DNA of 64,000 nt from GCA-002726655 sp046582185 (GTDB taxonomy: Bacteria > Pseudomonadota > Gammaproteobacteria > Pseudomonadales > Azotimanducaceae), in the NCBI GenBank assembly GCA_046582185.1, contig JAYGEX010000035.1, forward strand, positions 61,293 through 125,292, given 5' to 3'. Positions 18,438-27,086 of this stretch are shown here, piece by piece; position 1 is the first letter of the stretch, and each line of letters opens with the position of its first letter. Under the pieces are notes generated by a model. The model had not been told where the DNA came from. It saw only the letters and a program-made list of their open reading frames with translations, and ran no database searches. Position numbers and translations under genes: made by a program.

Positions 18438-18881
18438 ATGGATGATGGCAGTAGCTCACCCCCCGGAATATTAGTTGTGGAAGATGACCCTGCAGTAGGG
18501 CGTTTAACTACAACAGCATTACAAAAAATCTCAGAAGACGTGACGCTGGTTGAGACGGGCATCCAAGCTTTGGACGCCTGTGCCAAGCGCGAATTCGATG
18601 TGGTTGTCAGCGATATGAAGATGCCGGGCATGAGTGGCCTGGAATTACTAAAAGTGATGGAAACCACCTGGCCCGGAATGCGGCGGATTCTTGCCACTGG
18701 CGACCGGGGTATCGAGATTGATCAGGCAAACACGGCTGAGCATATCGTGATAAACCGGCTCCTCACAAAGCCATGGAATATGGCGCAGCTGATCGATGCT
18801 GTTACCGATGGGCTTGGTCATAAGATCAATTGGTCAGATATACATAACGCGACCGAGGAAACAAATTCTCATGGCAACTGA
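18438..18881 (+). CDS. Stand-alone response-regulator receiver protein
   Basis: 147 residues with a single REC domain: acidic pair in VVEDDPAVGR (~16-17), phosphoacceptor Asp in VVSDMKMPGMSG (~56), the Thr position in ILATGDRG and Lys in LLTKPWN (~110). No DNA-binding or enzymatic output domain; a ~25-residue tail follows. It probably acts as a CheY- or Spo0F-like phosphorelay partner of a kinase encoded elsewhere. It is convergent with the redoxin-2OG gene, with a 23-base gap. Confidence 0.9.
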   Translation: MDDGSSSPPGILVVEDDPAVGRLTTTALQKISEDVTLVETGIQALDACAKREFDVVVSDMKMPGMSGLELLKVMETTWPGMRRILATGDRGIEIDQANTAEHIVINRLLTKPWNMAQLIDAVTDGLGHKINWSDIHNATEETNSHGN

Positions 18882-18904
18882 TTCAGTTTGTTAGAGATGG
18901 TCAA

Positions 18905-20023
18905 TTACTTTTTCGGAGGCATGCCCTGGTCGTTGAAAAAGTGTGATATCAAGGTATATCGTGTTCCTTTCGTTGTCTCCAACACTTCATGAAGTAGCGC
19001 CGAAGAGAAGACAATAGCTGTGCCGGGAGGGGAATTATACGGCTTCTGGCTGTATTCCTTAAAAGCAATGCCTCCACCCTCGTAGTTATCATTGAGATTC
19101 AACGACAGCGCAAAGCGGCGATATGCGGTCGCCGGGCTGGTGTTGTCTCTATGTCCCATTTGATTGCCGCCACGTTCTCCCACATAACGTGCGATGTGTA
19201 AGTCCTCGCGGCGTGTGACCTCGTAGGCAAAGGCTTTTTGTATCATCGGCGTAATTCGGGACCATATTCTGTTATCCAGAAATGATATTGTGTTCTTATC
19301 CTTGATAATGTGATCGACTCGATCCTGACGATTGTGCTCGTACACCGGTATTTTGTAGTCACCGCTGAATTCGCCTGCTCTTGGCGGTCTTACGGTGAAT
19401 GGGCCGCCGGTTTCGAATGAGCTGATTATGTCCGTGCACTCTGCGCGGGACAGTACGTTGGGAATCATGAGAATTGGTGCATGAGGGGGGGTCCAACTAG
19501 CCTCGGCGTGAGCTGTTCCAGATTTTAATATGTCCATAATTCCTCTAATTGTATGGTCGATATTTTCAGGATCGTCAGTCCAACCGCGAATTTGCCGGAA
19601 GGGTGTGAGCACTACAATTCGAACATTTGCGCAATTACCCTTGTGTAATCCATAGGATGCGAATACAGCGCCCGTGGAATCTCCAGCGATTGGCCAGGAA
19701 TAGGCTGATGCTTTCTTTAGTTGTTGGTTCTTATTTGCATCGCTATCCGACGAAAATGTAACGAGTGTCGCGTTAAGTTCATCGAATAAAGAATGGTGCC
19801 CGGCAAAATGTTTGAGTATCTGAATAGCATGATTATCTGAAACATCGTTAAGAAAAATTAGTATCAGGTATTTTCCAGACAGATGATCATCAACGAGTTT
19901 CAGGTTCCGGCCATCTTCATCCTTTACATCAAAAGGCATGGCGAGCGCGCCAGCTTCTATTGGTTGAACGTATTCAGCCAGCTGCTGTTCGGCAATATCA
20001 TAGGTTGTGGGCGTATCGGACAT
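18905..20023 (-). CDS. Redoxin-like domain fused to a prolyl-4-hydroxylase-type 2OG-Fe(II) oxygenase
   Basis: 372 residues. Residues ~20-165 have the peroxiredoxin/AhpC-TSA fold pattern (GKYLILIFLNDVSDNHAIQI, LVTFSSDSD, SWPIAGDSTGAVFASYGL, RIVVLTPFRQIRGW), but the peroxidatic Cys position is occupied by LNDVSD and the only nearby Cys is in KGNCANV. Residues ~185-370 form a 2OG-Fe(II) oxygenase: HxD in GHRDNTSP, distal His in ALLHEV and 2OG-binding Arg in RYTLISHFF. The redox domain is therefore probably a binding or scaffolding module. Substrate unknown; likely a protein or small molecule in the cytoplasm. Confidence 0.85.
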   Translation of the reverse strand: MSDTPTTYDIAEQQLAEYVQPIEAGALAMPFDVKDEDGRNLKLVDDHLSGKYLILIFLNDVSDNHAIQILKHFAGHHSLFDELNATLVTFSSDSDANKNQQLKKASAYSWPIAGDSTGAVFASYGLHKGNCANVRIVVLTPFRQIRGWTDDPENIDHTIRGIMDILKSGTAHAEASWTPPHAPILMIPNVLSRAECTDIISSFETGGPFTVRPPRAGEFSGDYKIPVYEHNRQDRVDHIIKDKNTISFLDNRIWSRITPMIQKAFAYEVTRREDLHIARYVGERGGNQMGHRDNTSPATAYRRFALSLNLNDNYEGGGIAFKEYSQKPYNSPPGTAIVFSSALLHEVLETTKGTRYTLISHFFNDQGMPPKK

Positions 20024-20073
20024 AGCTTTATTTAATGGGGCCTGCTTTATGGGTTTAAGTACACTTATCCATT

Positions 20074-21069
20074 CTATTCTTCTATCTTTTGTGCTGCATC
20101 AGCCGCGATTTCAAAGGCGTAGAGTCGCTTCTTGTGATCGAAGATAGAGGATACGATCATCAACTCATCTGCGCCGGTCTTGTTAATGAAATCTGTCATG
20201 CCTTTTACCACAGTATCGATAGATCCCACGGCTGAACATCTACTCATTTGTGCCAGAATGGCGCGATCCTGCGCTGTCATTGATTCCTCGAAATCCTGAA
20301 TTGGTGGTGGTAACAATCCGGGAGTGCCACGCCGTAAATTCAGGAATGACTGCAAAGAGGAGGAGCGCAGGTAATGCGCTTCTTCATCCGTATCTGCTGC
20401 ACAGACATTAAAGCCAAGCATCAGATGTGGTGCTTGTAGCTGCTCGGACGGTTTGAATCTATCGCGGTATATTTCGATCGCCTGCATCATCATCTCTGGT
20501 GCAAAGTGCGAAGCAAAAGCAAAGGGCAGGCCTAACATGGCAGCTAGTTGCGCGCCAAACAGGCTCGAGCCAAGAATCCATAAGGGGACGTTTGTTCCGG
20601 CGCCGGGCACAGCAGTAACTTGTTGTCCAGGTTGGGTATCGCCCAGGTAGTGTTGTAATTCCACCACATCTCTTGGGAAGTCTTCGGCGCTTCCCGCTAA
20701 TGTGCGCCGCAGGGCTTGTGCGGTAATCTGATCCGTTCCAGGAGCGCGGCCAAGTCCCAGATCTATTCTGCCAGGATACAGGGAGGCGAGCGTGCCAAAT
20801 TGCTCAGCGATAACCAGAGGTGAATGATTGGGCAGCATAATGCCGCCAGAGCCAACCCGAATTGTTGAAGTACCCCCAGCTATATAACCAATAACGACCG
20901 AGGTGGCAGCGCTGGCAATACCTTTCATATTGTGATGTTCAGCGACCCAGTATCGCTGGTATCCCCATTGCTCGGCGTGTTGCGCCAGATCAAGAGAGTT
21001 ATGGAGTGCATTAGTTGGCGTACTTCCCATGGTTACAGGGGATAGATCAAGTACAGAAATTTTACTCAT
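20074..21069 (-). CDS. Luciferase-like monooxygenase, MsnO8-type
   Basis: 331 residues. SVLDLSPVTMGSTPTNALHN at the start, YWVAEHHNMKGIASAATSVV, VGSGGIMLPNHSPLVIAEQF, LYPGRIDLGLGRAPGTDQIT and PLWILGSSLFGAQLAAMLGL are the hallmark blocks of the MsnO8-type LLM subgroup. Such proteins are flavin-dependent monooxygenases of mostly unknown substrates. It lies upstream of the redoxin-2OG gene on the same strand and downstream of the M20 peptidase gene, with gaps of ~50 bases, so the three may be co-transcribed. Confidence 0.92.
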   Translation of the reverse strand: MSKISVLDLSPVTMGSTPTNALHNSLDLAQHAEQWGYQRYWVAEHHNMKGIASAATSVVIGYIAGGTSTIRVGSGGIMLPNHSPLVIAEQFGTLASLYPGRIDLGLGRAPGTDQITAQALRRTLAGSAEDFPRDVVELQHYLGDTQPGQQVTAVPGAGTNVPLWILGSSLFGAQLAAMLGLPFAFASHFAPEMMMQAIEIYRDRFKPSEQLQAPHLMLGFNVCAADTDEEAHYLRSSSLQSFLNLRRGTPGLLPPPIQDFEESMTAQDRAILAQMSRCSAVGSIDTVVKGMTDFINKTGADELMIVSSIFDHKKRLYAFEIAADAAQKIEE

Positions 21070-21117
21070 ATTTGTATTAAGACGTATGTTATTAGTTGGG
21101 TTTAGCGGCGTATTATT

Positions 21118-22482
21118 TTATTTAATGGTGAATGCGTTGATCAGATCTATCATCACCTGGGTGCCAACTTTCATATTTTCGATAGAGATATGCTCGTTGT
21201 TGCCATGGACGCCTCGGCGGTCTTTAGCGGGAACGACGAATGGCCCGAAGCCATAACTCGTGATTCCCATGTCGCGAAAAAAGTGACTGTCAGTGAATCC
21301 AGTCGTTACACCAGGGATAATAGTTGCTCCTGGAAAATGTTCGACCAGTGTTTTTTCAATCAATCTATATAATGCTGTGTCGGTACTGCTGGCGGTCGCA
21401 GTAAACCCCATTATCTTTTCGATATCGATATTCGCATCATTCACGATGAGGGCGAGTTCCCGGATGAATTGCTCCGGGTCTTGATCAGGGAGAAGTCTGC
21501 AGTCGAGTTCTATACTCGCTTCCGTGGGAACCACGTTTATTTTACTACTACCGCTCAAGCGGGTTATGGAACATGTATTACGGAGCAATGAATGTGAGCC
21601 CGGATTCGTGAGCTGCAGATAATTCATGAATTTAGCATCGTTTACGGAATTGTTGATATCAAGATATTGGCTTGCCAGTGGCTCGTTCTGGAAAGGTGCC
21701 ATACCTGCAAATACAGCCTTAACTGCAGGAATGACGCGAGGCGGAAATTTGGTTTCAGCAATGCGACTGCCAGCACGCAAAATTCGCGTCACTGAGGTTT
21801 CAGTCTGTGGCGCTGAGCCATGGCCTGGGTTACCGTGGGCTACCAGTCGAAGCCAAAGAGGTACTTTCTGGGTGACTTCAACACTAAAGACAGTCTTGCC
21901 TCCCTGAATTGAACCGCCACCACCTTCGTTAATTAAGAAGCCGACGCCCTTGAAGATTTCCGGATGATTCTCTGCCAGCCATCCAGCGCCGTATGCGCCT
22001 CCGGCCTCTTCGTCTGCCGTTGCAACGAATATCACATCCCTGTTTAAGCGCGCGCCGCTTGCCTCGAGTGCGAGAAACGCCTGCAGTTGTGCGATGCCAA
22101 GCCCTTTCATATCGAGAGCGCCTCTGCCATTAATGTAACCATCGCGGATAGCGCCATCGTAGGGGTCGGACGTCCAGTATTTGAGATCTGCTGGCACGAC
22201 ATCCATATGATTGAGTAATACCATGGCGGGCTTTTTGCCACCTTTGAGTCGTGCCCAGATGTTTCCTCGCCCTGGTGCTGATTCCGCAATCTCGTATTTG
22301 ATTCCAGCCTGATCGAATATTTTTGCAAAGTATTCTGCACCACGAATTTCATTTCCGGGCGGATTGACTGTGTCTACGCGAATGTACTCAGAGAGTCTTT
22401 GCGCTGCCTGATCAACATATTGAGATGCATTTGTAGGTAGCGCAAGAAGCAAAAGAGTGGCGAGGCAAAAAATTTGATACAT
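21118..22482 (-). CDS. Exported M20-family zinc peptidase (carboxypeptidase-like)
   Basis: About 454 residues from ATG 22482, chosen because a signal peptide (YQIFCLATLLLLALPTNA) follows directly. Metal ligands of M20 are visible: His in LLNHMDVVP, bridging Asp in GRGALDMKG, Glu pair in ADEEAGGA and the late His in DSHFF, with the dimerisation domain in between (KVPLWLRLVAHGNPGHGSA). It hydrolyses peptides or N-acyl amino acids in the periplasm. Heads a possible three-gene minus-strand unit with the LLM and redoxin-2OG genes. Confidence 0.92.
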   Translation of the reverse strand: MYQIFCLATLLLLALPTNASQYVDQAAQRLSEYIRVDTVNPPGNEIRGAEYFAKIFDQAGIKYEIAESAPGRGNIWARLKGGKKPAMVLLNHMDVVPADLKYWTSDPYDGAIRDGYINGRGALDMKGLGIAQLQAFLALEASGARLNRDVIFVATADEEAGGAYGAGWLAENHPEIFKGVGFLINEGGGGSIQGGKTVFSVEVTQKVPLWLRLVAHGNPGHGSAPQTETSVTRILRAGSRIAETKFPPRVIPAVKAVFAGMAPFQNEPLASQYLDINNSVNDAKFMNYLQLTNPGSHSLLRNTCSITRLSGSSKINVVPTEASIELDCRLLPDQDPEQFIRELALIVNDANIDIEKIMGFTATASSTDTALYRLIEKTLVEHFPGATIIPGVTTGFTDSHFFRDMGITSYGFGPFVVPAKDRRGVHGNNEHISIENMKVGTQVMIDLINAFTIK

Positions 22483-22689
22483 AGATTCTTCTCTACGGAT
22501 GTATAGGGTACTTACCACTCATTAGCGATAACGATCATGTGGTTGGAATAGAACCACGGGTTATCGGGGATACTTTCTATCAGGCGGGTTCTCTAGTCAG
22601 CGAAGGGTAGCATAAGTACGTGCAGATAATTCGCCTAGGCACGAGTCAGGCCATTTGTCGTCAAACCATCATGTCAGGCGGGGTGGTTG

Positions 22690-22950
22690 CTAGTCTGCAA
22701 CCAAATGGAGTTCGATTGGAATTGAGCCTGCTCTACTGCCAAATACAGTGGCAAAAAACTCGTCTCCCCAGGTATATTTTTCTAACATCAGCTTATTGAT
22801 GAGCGCGCTCTTGTCTAGTCGGGTCTTGGTTTTGTAAGTCTTGGTAACCCCATCTAGCATGAGGTCTATTGTCTCGCTGGCTTGCAGGCATGTGAACCAG
22901 CCTGACCCATCTCCGCTAACACGCAGATATTGATAGACTTCGTGGTCCAT
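22690..22950 (-). pseudogene. Truncated paralogue of the 11328 protein
   Basis: 86 residues aligning with the C-terminal two-thirds of the gene at 11328: MDHEVYQYLRVSGDGSGWFT and LINKLMLEKYTWGDEFFATV correspond almost residue for residue. The N-terminal anchor and the first strands are deleted; the frame ends upstream at TAG. It is the target-gene half of a decayed, inverted copy of the MarR locus. Confidence 0.85.
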
Positions 22951-22956
22951 GACCTA

Positions 22957-23060
22957 AATCAAGACATGTCGTTGCTGTTCACCTACTTCAACGAGATCAA
23001 TATCATTGCGCAGCTCTGAAGCAGGATATTCATGAGAAAGTTGCCGGATGGGCTGGGGTT
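22957..23060 (+). pseudogene. MarR-family regulator remnant
   Basis: Translating from 22957 gives NQDMSLLFTYFNEINIIAQL, a TGA, then SRIFMRKLPDGLG, which parallels residues ~7-40 of the MarR protein at 10750-11211. It is divergent from the 22690 remnant, as in the intact locus, but the intergenic operator region is deleted. Confidence 0.75.
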
Positions 23061-23196
23061 TGTTTTCATTGTTGGACGCTCTCATGGATCGGCCTCTGGA
23101 AACGTTTTGAAGCCTAAACAGAAGCTGTTAGCTGGTCGGACCAGACTGCTTCCGGTTTTTAGCTAGTAGCTACCCGTGGGTTGAGCCTTATTTATG

Positions 23197-23559
23197 CTAG
23201 CTCTGAAAGTACAAACGTTCTGGCCGACCTATCGAGCCATAAACCAGGTTAGGCGTTACTACACCCCGCGAAACTAAAAACTCCAAATACCTCCGCGCAG
23301 TCGTTCTGCTAATACCGACTCGAGCACCCATGTTTTCGGCGTTAATTCCCTCCTTCTCTAGTTGTTTGACTACATCCCCCACTTTTTCCAAGGTAAGGGG
23401 GTCAATACTTTTAGGCATTCGCTCATCGACCAGCAATGTGGTATCGGCGGGCCGAACGAACTGATCGACATCGGCCTGTTCCAATTTATCTAATCCCTGG
23501 ATCTTTTCCCTGTGCTCCACGTAGTTCAGCAACGCCCAATTAGGTGACAAGTACCTCGA
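23197..23559 (-). pseudogene. CitB/DcuR-type response regulator, C-terminal fragment
   Basis: The frame ends with the helix-turn-helix typical of CitB/DcuR regulators: IDPLTLEKVGDVVKQLEKEG, ARVGISRTTARRYLEFLVSR and YGSIGRPERLYF. Before it is the linker YVEHREKIQGLDKLEQADVD. The receiver domain is absent: upstream of about 23560 the reading frame becomes antisense to an unrelated plus-strand fragment. It therefore lacks phosphorylation input. Confidence 0.7.
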
Positions 23560-23627
23560 ACGGGACCACGCTCGTAGCAACGAGGAATCTGCAAATTTTA
23601 TACTATTCAATGTACACAAAAAATCAT

Positions 23628-23807
23628 GCCAAGCTATGGGTGTTTGAATTTGAAAATGGTCAGGTATGGCAACAACTAGAAAGTCGTTACCTGTCGGTTC
23701 CCAATAAATTACCTGCGGCTGCACAAATCTCATCTGGTGTATTCGGCACTTATAATCTTCGCATTGGCGAAAAAAGCCGCATCACAAAGGTTAAACGCAT
23801 CCAATGA
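23628..23807 (+). pseudogene. C-terminal fragment of a small 'NGQVW' protein
   Basis: The segment AKLWVFEFENGQVWQQLESR followed by FGTYNLRIGEKSRITKVKRI resembles the C-terminus of a small proteobacterial family of unknown function whose members share LxNGQVW and a final V+R. The 5' part is replaced by the CitB-like fragment, joined tail-on at about 23560-23630. Confidence 0.45.
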
Positions 23808-23924
23808 GTAAAATGTGTCTTGGGTGTGACCGTTTGTAAGTGATCTATCCTGGCAATACTCGCAGACTTATTTTCTGCAATAGAACTCGCTAAACTGGAA
23901 GCCAGAATTTTACTGGTTACAAAT

Positions 23925-24710
23925 GTGAACAAAGAAAATAGTCTTCCTGAACACGTAGCTGTTAACAGGGAATACTGGGATGCCAATGCCGATTGGTGGG
24001 TCAACGCAGGTGAGCGAAGCTGGAAGCAGGGTGACCCAAGCTGGGGTATTTGGACCTTGCCTGAATCGCAATTGCAATTGCTGCCATCCGATTTAAGTAA
24101 GATGAAAACGATCGAACTTGGGTGCGGCACCGCCTACGTGAGCTGCTGGATGATGCGAAGGGGTGCAGACGCAGTGGGAATAGATAATTCGGCGCAGCAG
24201 CTCAAGACTGCCCATCGCCTGATGAATGAATACAACATGCCAATTGAACTCATCCATGGTAACGCGGAGGCAGTTCCATATGCAGATGAATCCTTCGATT
24301 TTGCGATTAGTGAGTATGGCGCTGCAATCTGGTGTGACCCCTATAAATGGATTCCTGAAGCGTGGCGCTTGTTGCGCCCTGGCGGGCAACTTGTATTTCT
24401 CGGCACACACCCACTCGCTATCATCACCACGCCGGCGGATGGCAGTGATTCCGGGCGGCAGCTTCACCGATCGTATTTTGACCTGCATAAGCAGGACTGG
24501 AGTGAGCTCGAATCTGATCCGGGGGGCATTGAATTTAATCTGCCACACTCGGCCTGGCAGCGACTGTTCAGGAACACAGGGTTTGAGATTCTGGACTACC
24601 AGGAACTGCAGGCACCGCAAAATAGAATTGATACTCAATTCGCCATTCCCGGAAGTTGGGCACAGCAGTGGCCATCGGAACAGGTCTGGAAGCTGCGCAA
24701 GGTTAAGTGA
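23925..24710 (+). CDS. Class I SAM-dependent methyltransferase
   Basis: 261 residues from GTG 23925 (no strong ribosome-binding site; an ATG at 23923 is out of frame). SAM motif I IELGCGTAYVS at ~63, acidic residue after strand 2 in AVGIDNS, EAVPYADESFDFAISEYGA as motif IV region and LLRPGGQLVFLGTH as motif VI. Overall Methyltransf_11-type fold; the substrate is likely a small molecule. It is followed with a three-base overlap-scale gap by a PhyH dioxygenase, so the two act in one operon and probably modify the same metabolite. Confidence 0.88.
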   Translation: MNKENSLPEHVAVNREYWDANADWWVNAGERSWKQGDPSWGIWTLPESQLQLLPSDLSKMKTIELGCGTAYVSCWMMRRGADAVGIDNSAQQLKTAHRLMNEYNMPIELIHGNAEAVPYADESFDFAISEYGAAIWCDPYKWIPEAWRLLRPGGQLVFLGTHPLAIITTPADGSDSGRQLHRSYFDLHKQDWSELESDPGGIEFNLPHSAWQRLFRNTGFEILDYQELQAPQNRIDTQFAIPGSWAQQWPSEQVWKLRKVK

Positions 24711-24712
24711 TT

Positions 24713-25450
24713 ATGCTCTCTCCATCACAGATCGATTTTTACATTGAGAATGGATACGTCGTACCTGACTTTCGAATTGCCCCGGAAGTAATTGATGCGA
24801 TAAAAGCGGATCATGAAAGATTGCTTACCAGACATCCTGAATTCAGCGACTACTGTGGCGCATTGTTTATTAGCGATCTTGCCTTCCTGAATTATGCAAG
24901 ACATCCGGAAATTCTGGACATGGTCGAGCAACTTATTGGCCCCAATATTGCGATCTGGAATTCCAGTCTCTTCGCAAAGCCTGCAAAGGTCGGCACCAGA
25001 ACACCCTGGCACCAGGATGGCCAATATTGGCCTATTGAGCCTTTAGCCACATGTAGTGTGTGGATTGCTTTGGACGATGCGACGACCCGGAACGGCTGCC
25101 TCAGATTTCTGCCAGGTAGTCACAAACAAAGACAGCTTGCTTCCCACCATTTCAATGACGGGCCCGGTTTATCGTTGCCTCTGGAACTGGACCCTGCACA
25201 TATCGATGAATCAAAAGCTGTGGATATTGAACTTAAAGCGGGACAGATATCGCTTCACGATGTTTATCTCATGCACTCATCCGAACCGAATAAATCGGAT
25301 AAGCCGCGACGTGGCATGACATTGCGCTTCATGCCAACGTCTTCGGTCTACCGGCGGGACCTCAATAAGAGCCCGGCTGATGAGCTTCGTCCTGTATTTT
25401 TGATGCGAGGCATAGATGAGTCAGGCGAAAACGACTTCAGGCTCCGATAA
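24713..25450 (+). CDS. Phytanoyl-CoA dioxygenase family (PhyH) oxygenase
   Basis: 245 residues from ATG 24713 (a GTG at 24707 overlaps the methyltransferase stop). HxD in WHQDGQYW (~residue 100), CSVWIALDDATTRNGCLRFL, distal His in YLMHSSEPN (~180) and Arg in RRGMTLRFMP. Typical PhyH Fe(II)/2OG hydroxylase. Translationally linked to the methyltransferase upstream, which suggests a two-step hydroxylation/methylation. It is not closely similar to the PhyH at 17158. Confidence 0.92.
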   Translation: MLSPSQIDFYIENGYVVPDFRIAPEVIDAIKADHERLLTRHPEFSDYCGALFISDLAFLNYARHPEILDMVEQLIGPNIAIWNSSLFAKPAKVGTRTPWHQDGQYWPIEPLATCSVWIALDDATTRNGCLRFLPGSHKQRQLASHHFNDGPGLSLPLELDPAHIDESKAVDIELKAGQISLHDVYLMHSSEPNKSDKPRRGMTLRFMPTSSVYRRDLNKSPADELRPVFLMRGIDESGENDFRLR

Positions 25451-25486
25451 GATAGGGTGATCTCATCGCACTCAGGTACTGGAAGG

Positions 25487-26854
25487 TTACAACACCGTAA
25501 AATAGACAACAGCAAAGGCCAGCGCCAACTGAATTACAAAGGTGATCCTGAGCAGCCAACGTGCAGGCCACTTTGGCAGCATCTTCGGGGGCAGTCGCTT
25601 CTTCTGCAGATACATGGTAATGCCATTTTGTAGTGGCAGCATCATTGCCGCGTAGCTCGCTGCAATGGTCACCATGAGTACCGGGCGCTGAAATCCCACA
25701 TAAAGACCGAAACCGACAAATGGTACGACCATGCAATACCAGCGGATGATTTTAAAGCGCATGTCCAGGTTGTCCCGCTTCATGAATCCGAGCTCAATCA
25801 GGTAGTCAGGAATATATCTAGCGCCGCCGGCAACAGCGGCGACAGTGCTCGAATAGAGAATGCAAAATGCACCTACTGCAAAGGGCCAGAGTGACCACTG
25901 CCCCAGTGTTTGCGTAAACATATTACTTAGCGCAGTGATCGTGTCGGTGCCACTCGGCGCCTTACCCAGTACGTGTAATACACCGGCGCCGAGAAAGTAG
26001 AAGGGAATAGTCGCGCAGGTTAGCAGGATCAGGGTTATCCAGACATCCGTACGTAATACTTTAAGCCAGCCATTGGCTCGCGCGTACCATTCAGGAGAGT
26101 CGTCAAATTTGCCTATCCTCGCCGGATATCCTTTCTCGATACACCAGTAAGAGTAGGTAGATATTTCTCCGGAATTTACCCCGGTGTAGCCGTACGCCGC
26201 TAATGCCAGCACGGCAAATGTTGTTGAGAACTCAAAGGTAAAGCCAGCCAGGATATCGTCAGCCCGGGTCGCGTATTCTGTCCATTGCATGCTGATGGCA
26301 CCAGCTACCGTTAATACGGTAAATGTCAGTACGAATACCAGCATGATCATTTCAAGTCGTTTATATTGGCCTGTACTTAAGAGCAGTGCAGCAAGGACTG
26401 CCAATCCACCCACGGCGACTAATGAATCTATCTCTGGAAATACCATGGAAATTGCCAGGCCTGCACCGCCGATAAGGCCGCCTAAACCTGTTAGCCCTGT
26501 GGCAAAGCCAAGCAAACCGAGTGCAATAGGCCAGGAGAAATCGTTCCTTGGCCCTGGTATTTTTCCTGGAATCCGATTTAGCGCTCTGAGGTAAGTATCG
26601 CCGGTCAAAACGATGTAGCGGGCGAGCTCAGCCTGCAGGATAGACTTGCTCCAGCAGGAAAACAGCACCCACCAGAGCATGCTATAACCAACGGCAGCGC
26701 CAAGGCTGGCAGTAAGAATGATTTCACCAGAGCCGACAATAGTGGCTGAAATAATGACGCTAGGGCCAAGATACTTTACAGTATCTCGCCAATTACTGGG
26801 TGGTTCAGCCAGTTGACCTGCCGGCTGGGTGTACTCGTCTTCAGCGTTTTTGAT
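25487..26854 (-). CDS. Nramp-family transporter, start codon non-canonical (ATC)
   Basis: Multi-helix transporter: GLLGFATGLTGLGGLIGGAG, YGYTGVNSGEISTYSYWCIE, WPFAVGAFCILYSSTVAAVA and others fit Nramp/MntH relatives. The first ATG (26680) would omit transmembrane helix 1, yet coding sequence continues in frame upstream (NWRDTVKYLGPSVII, VGSGEIILTASLGAAVGYS) to a TAA at 26869-26867 with no ATG, GTG or TTG. An ATC at 26854 followed by KNAEDEY is the likeliest initiation point. Helix 1 lacks the DPGN metal motif of true Mn/Fe Nramps (it has VGSGE), so the substrate may not be Mn2+ or Fe2+. Either a rare start or a recent start-codon mutation. Confidence 0.7.
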   Translation of the reverse strand: MKNAEDEYTQPAGQLAEPPSNWRDTVKYLGPSVIISATIVGSGEIILTASLGAAVGYSMLWWVLFSCWSKSILQAELARYIVLTGDTYLRALNRIPGKIPGPRNDFSWPIALGLLGFATGLTGLGGLIGGAGLAISMVFPEIDSLVAVGGLAVLAALLLSTGQYKRLEMIMLVFVLTFTVLTVAGAISMQWTEYATRADDILAGFTFEFSTTFAVLALAAYGYTGVNSGEISTYSYWCIEKGYPARIGKFDDSPEWYARANGWLKVLRTDVWITLILLTCATIPFYFLGAGVLHVLGKAPSGTDTITALSNMFTQTLGQWSLWPFAVGAFCILYSSTVAAVAGGARYIPDYLIELGFMKRDNLDMRFKIIRWYCMVVPFVGFGLYVGFQRPVLMVTIAASYAAMMLPLQNGITMYLQKKRLPPKMLPKWPARWLLRITFVIQLALAFAVVYFTVL

Positions 26855-27001
26855 ATCTAATTCTTTTTATTTACAGGTGTGATGAGTATAGGAAAACCTT
26901 CGCGAATGTCGAGGAAATACCGGTAGATTCCTGGTTATTTTCAGTCGTGGGCCACGGTAGCGTGAAGCTGATTTGTTCTGCATGACCAAACCTAATTTCA
27001 C

Positions 27002-27027
27002 AGCCCAGTACAGTACAGTACTGGGCT
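27002..27027. repeat. Perfect 10-bp inverted repeat upstream of the P450 gene
   Basis: AGCCCAGTAC (27002-27011) and GTACTGGGCT (27018-27027) flank a 6-base AGTACA; the sequence is also a run of GTACA-like units. No T run follows on either side. It could be an operator, or a hairpin between the divergent transporter and P450 genes. Confidence 0.6.
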
Positions 27028-27086
27028 TGCGGTTTAGCGGATACAAAGGTACCTTTTTATATTGACTCCATGCAACGAGGTAGCAA

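Noticed and set aside
27002..27027. Terminator upstream of the P450 gene
   Set aside because: Good stem but no T run on either side; kept only as an inverted repeat.
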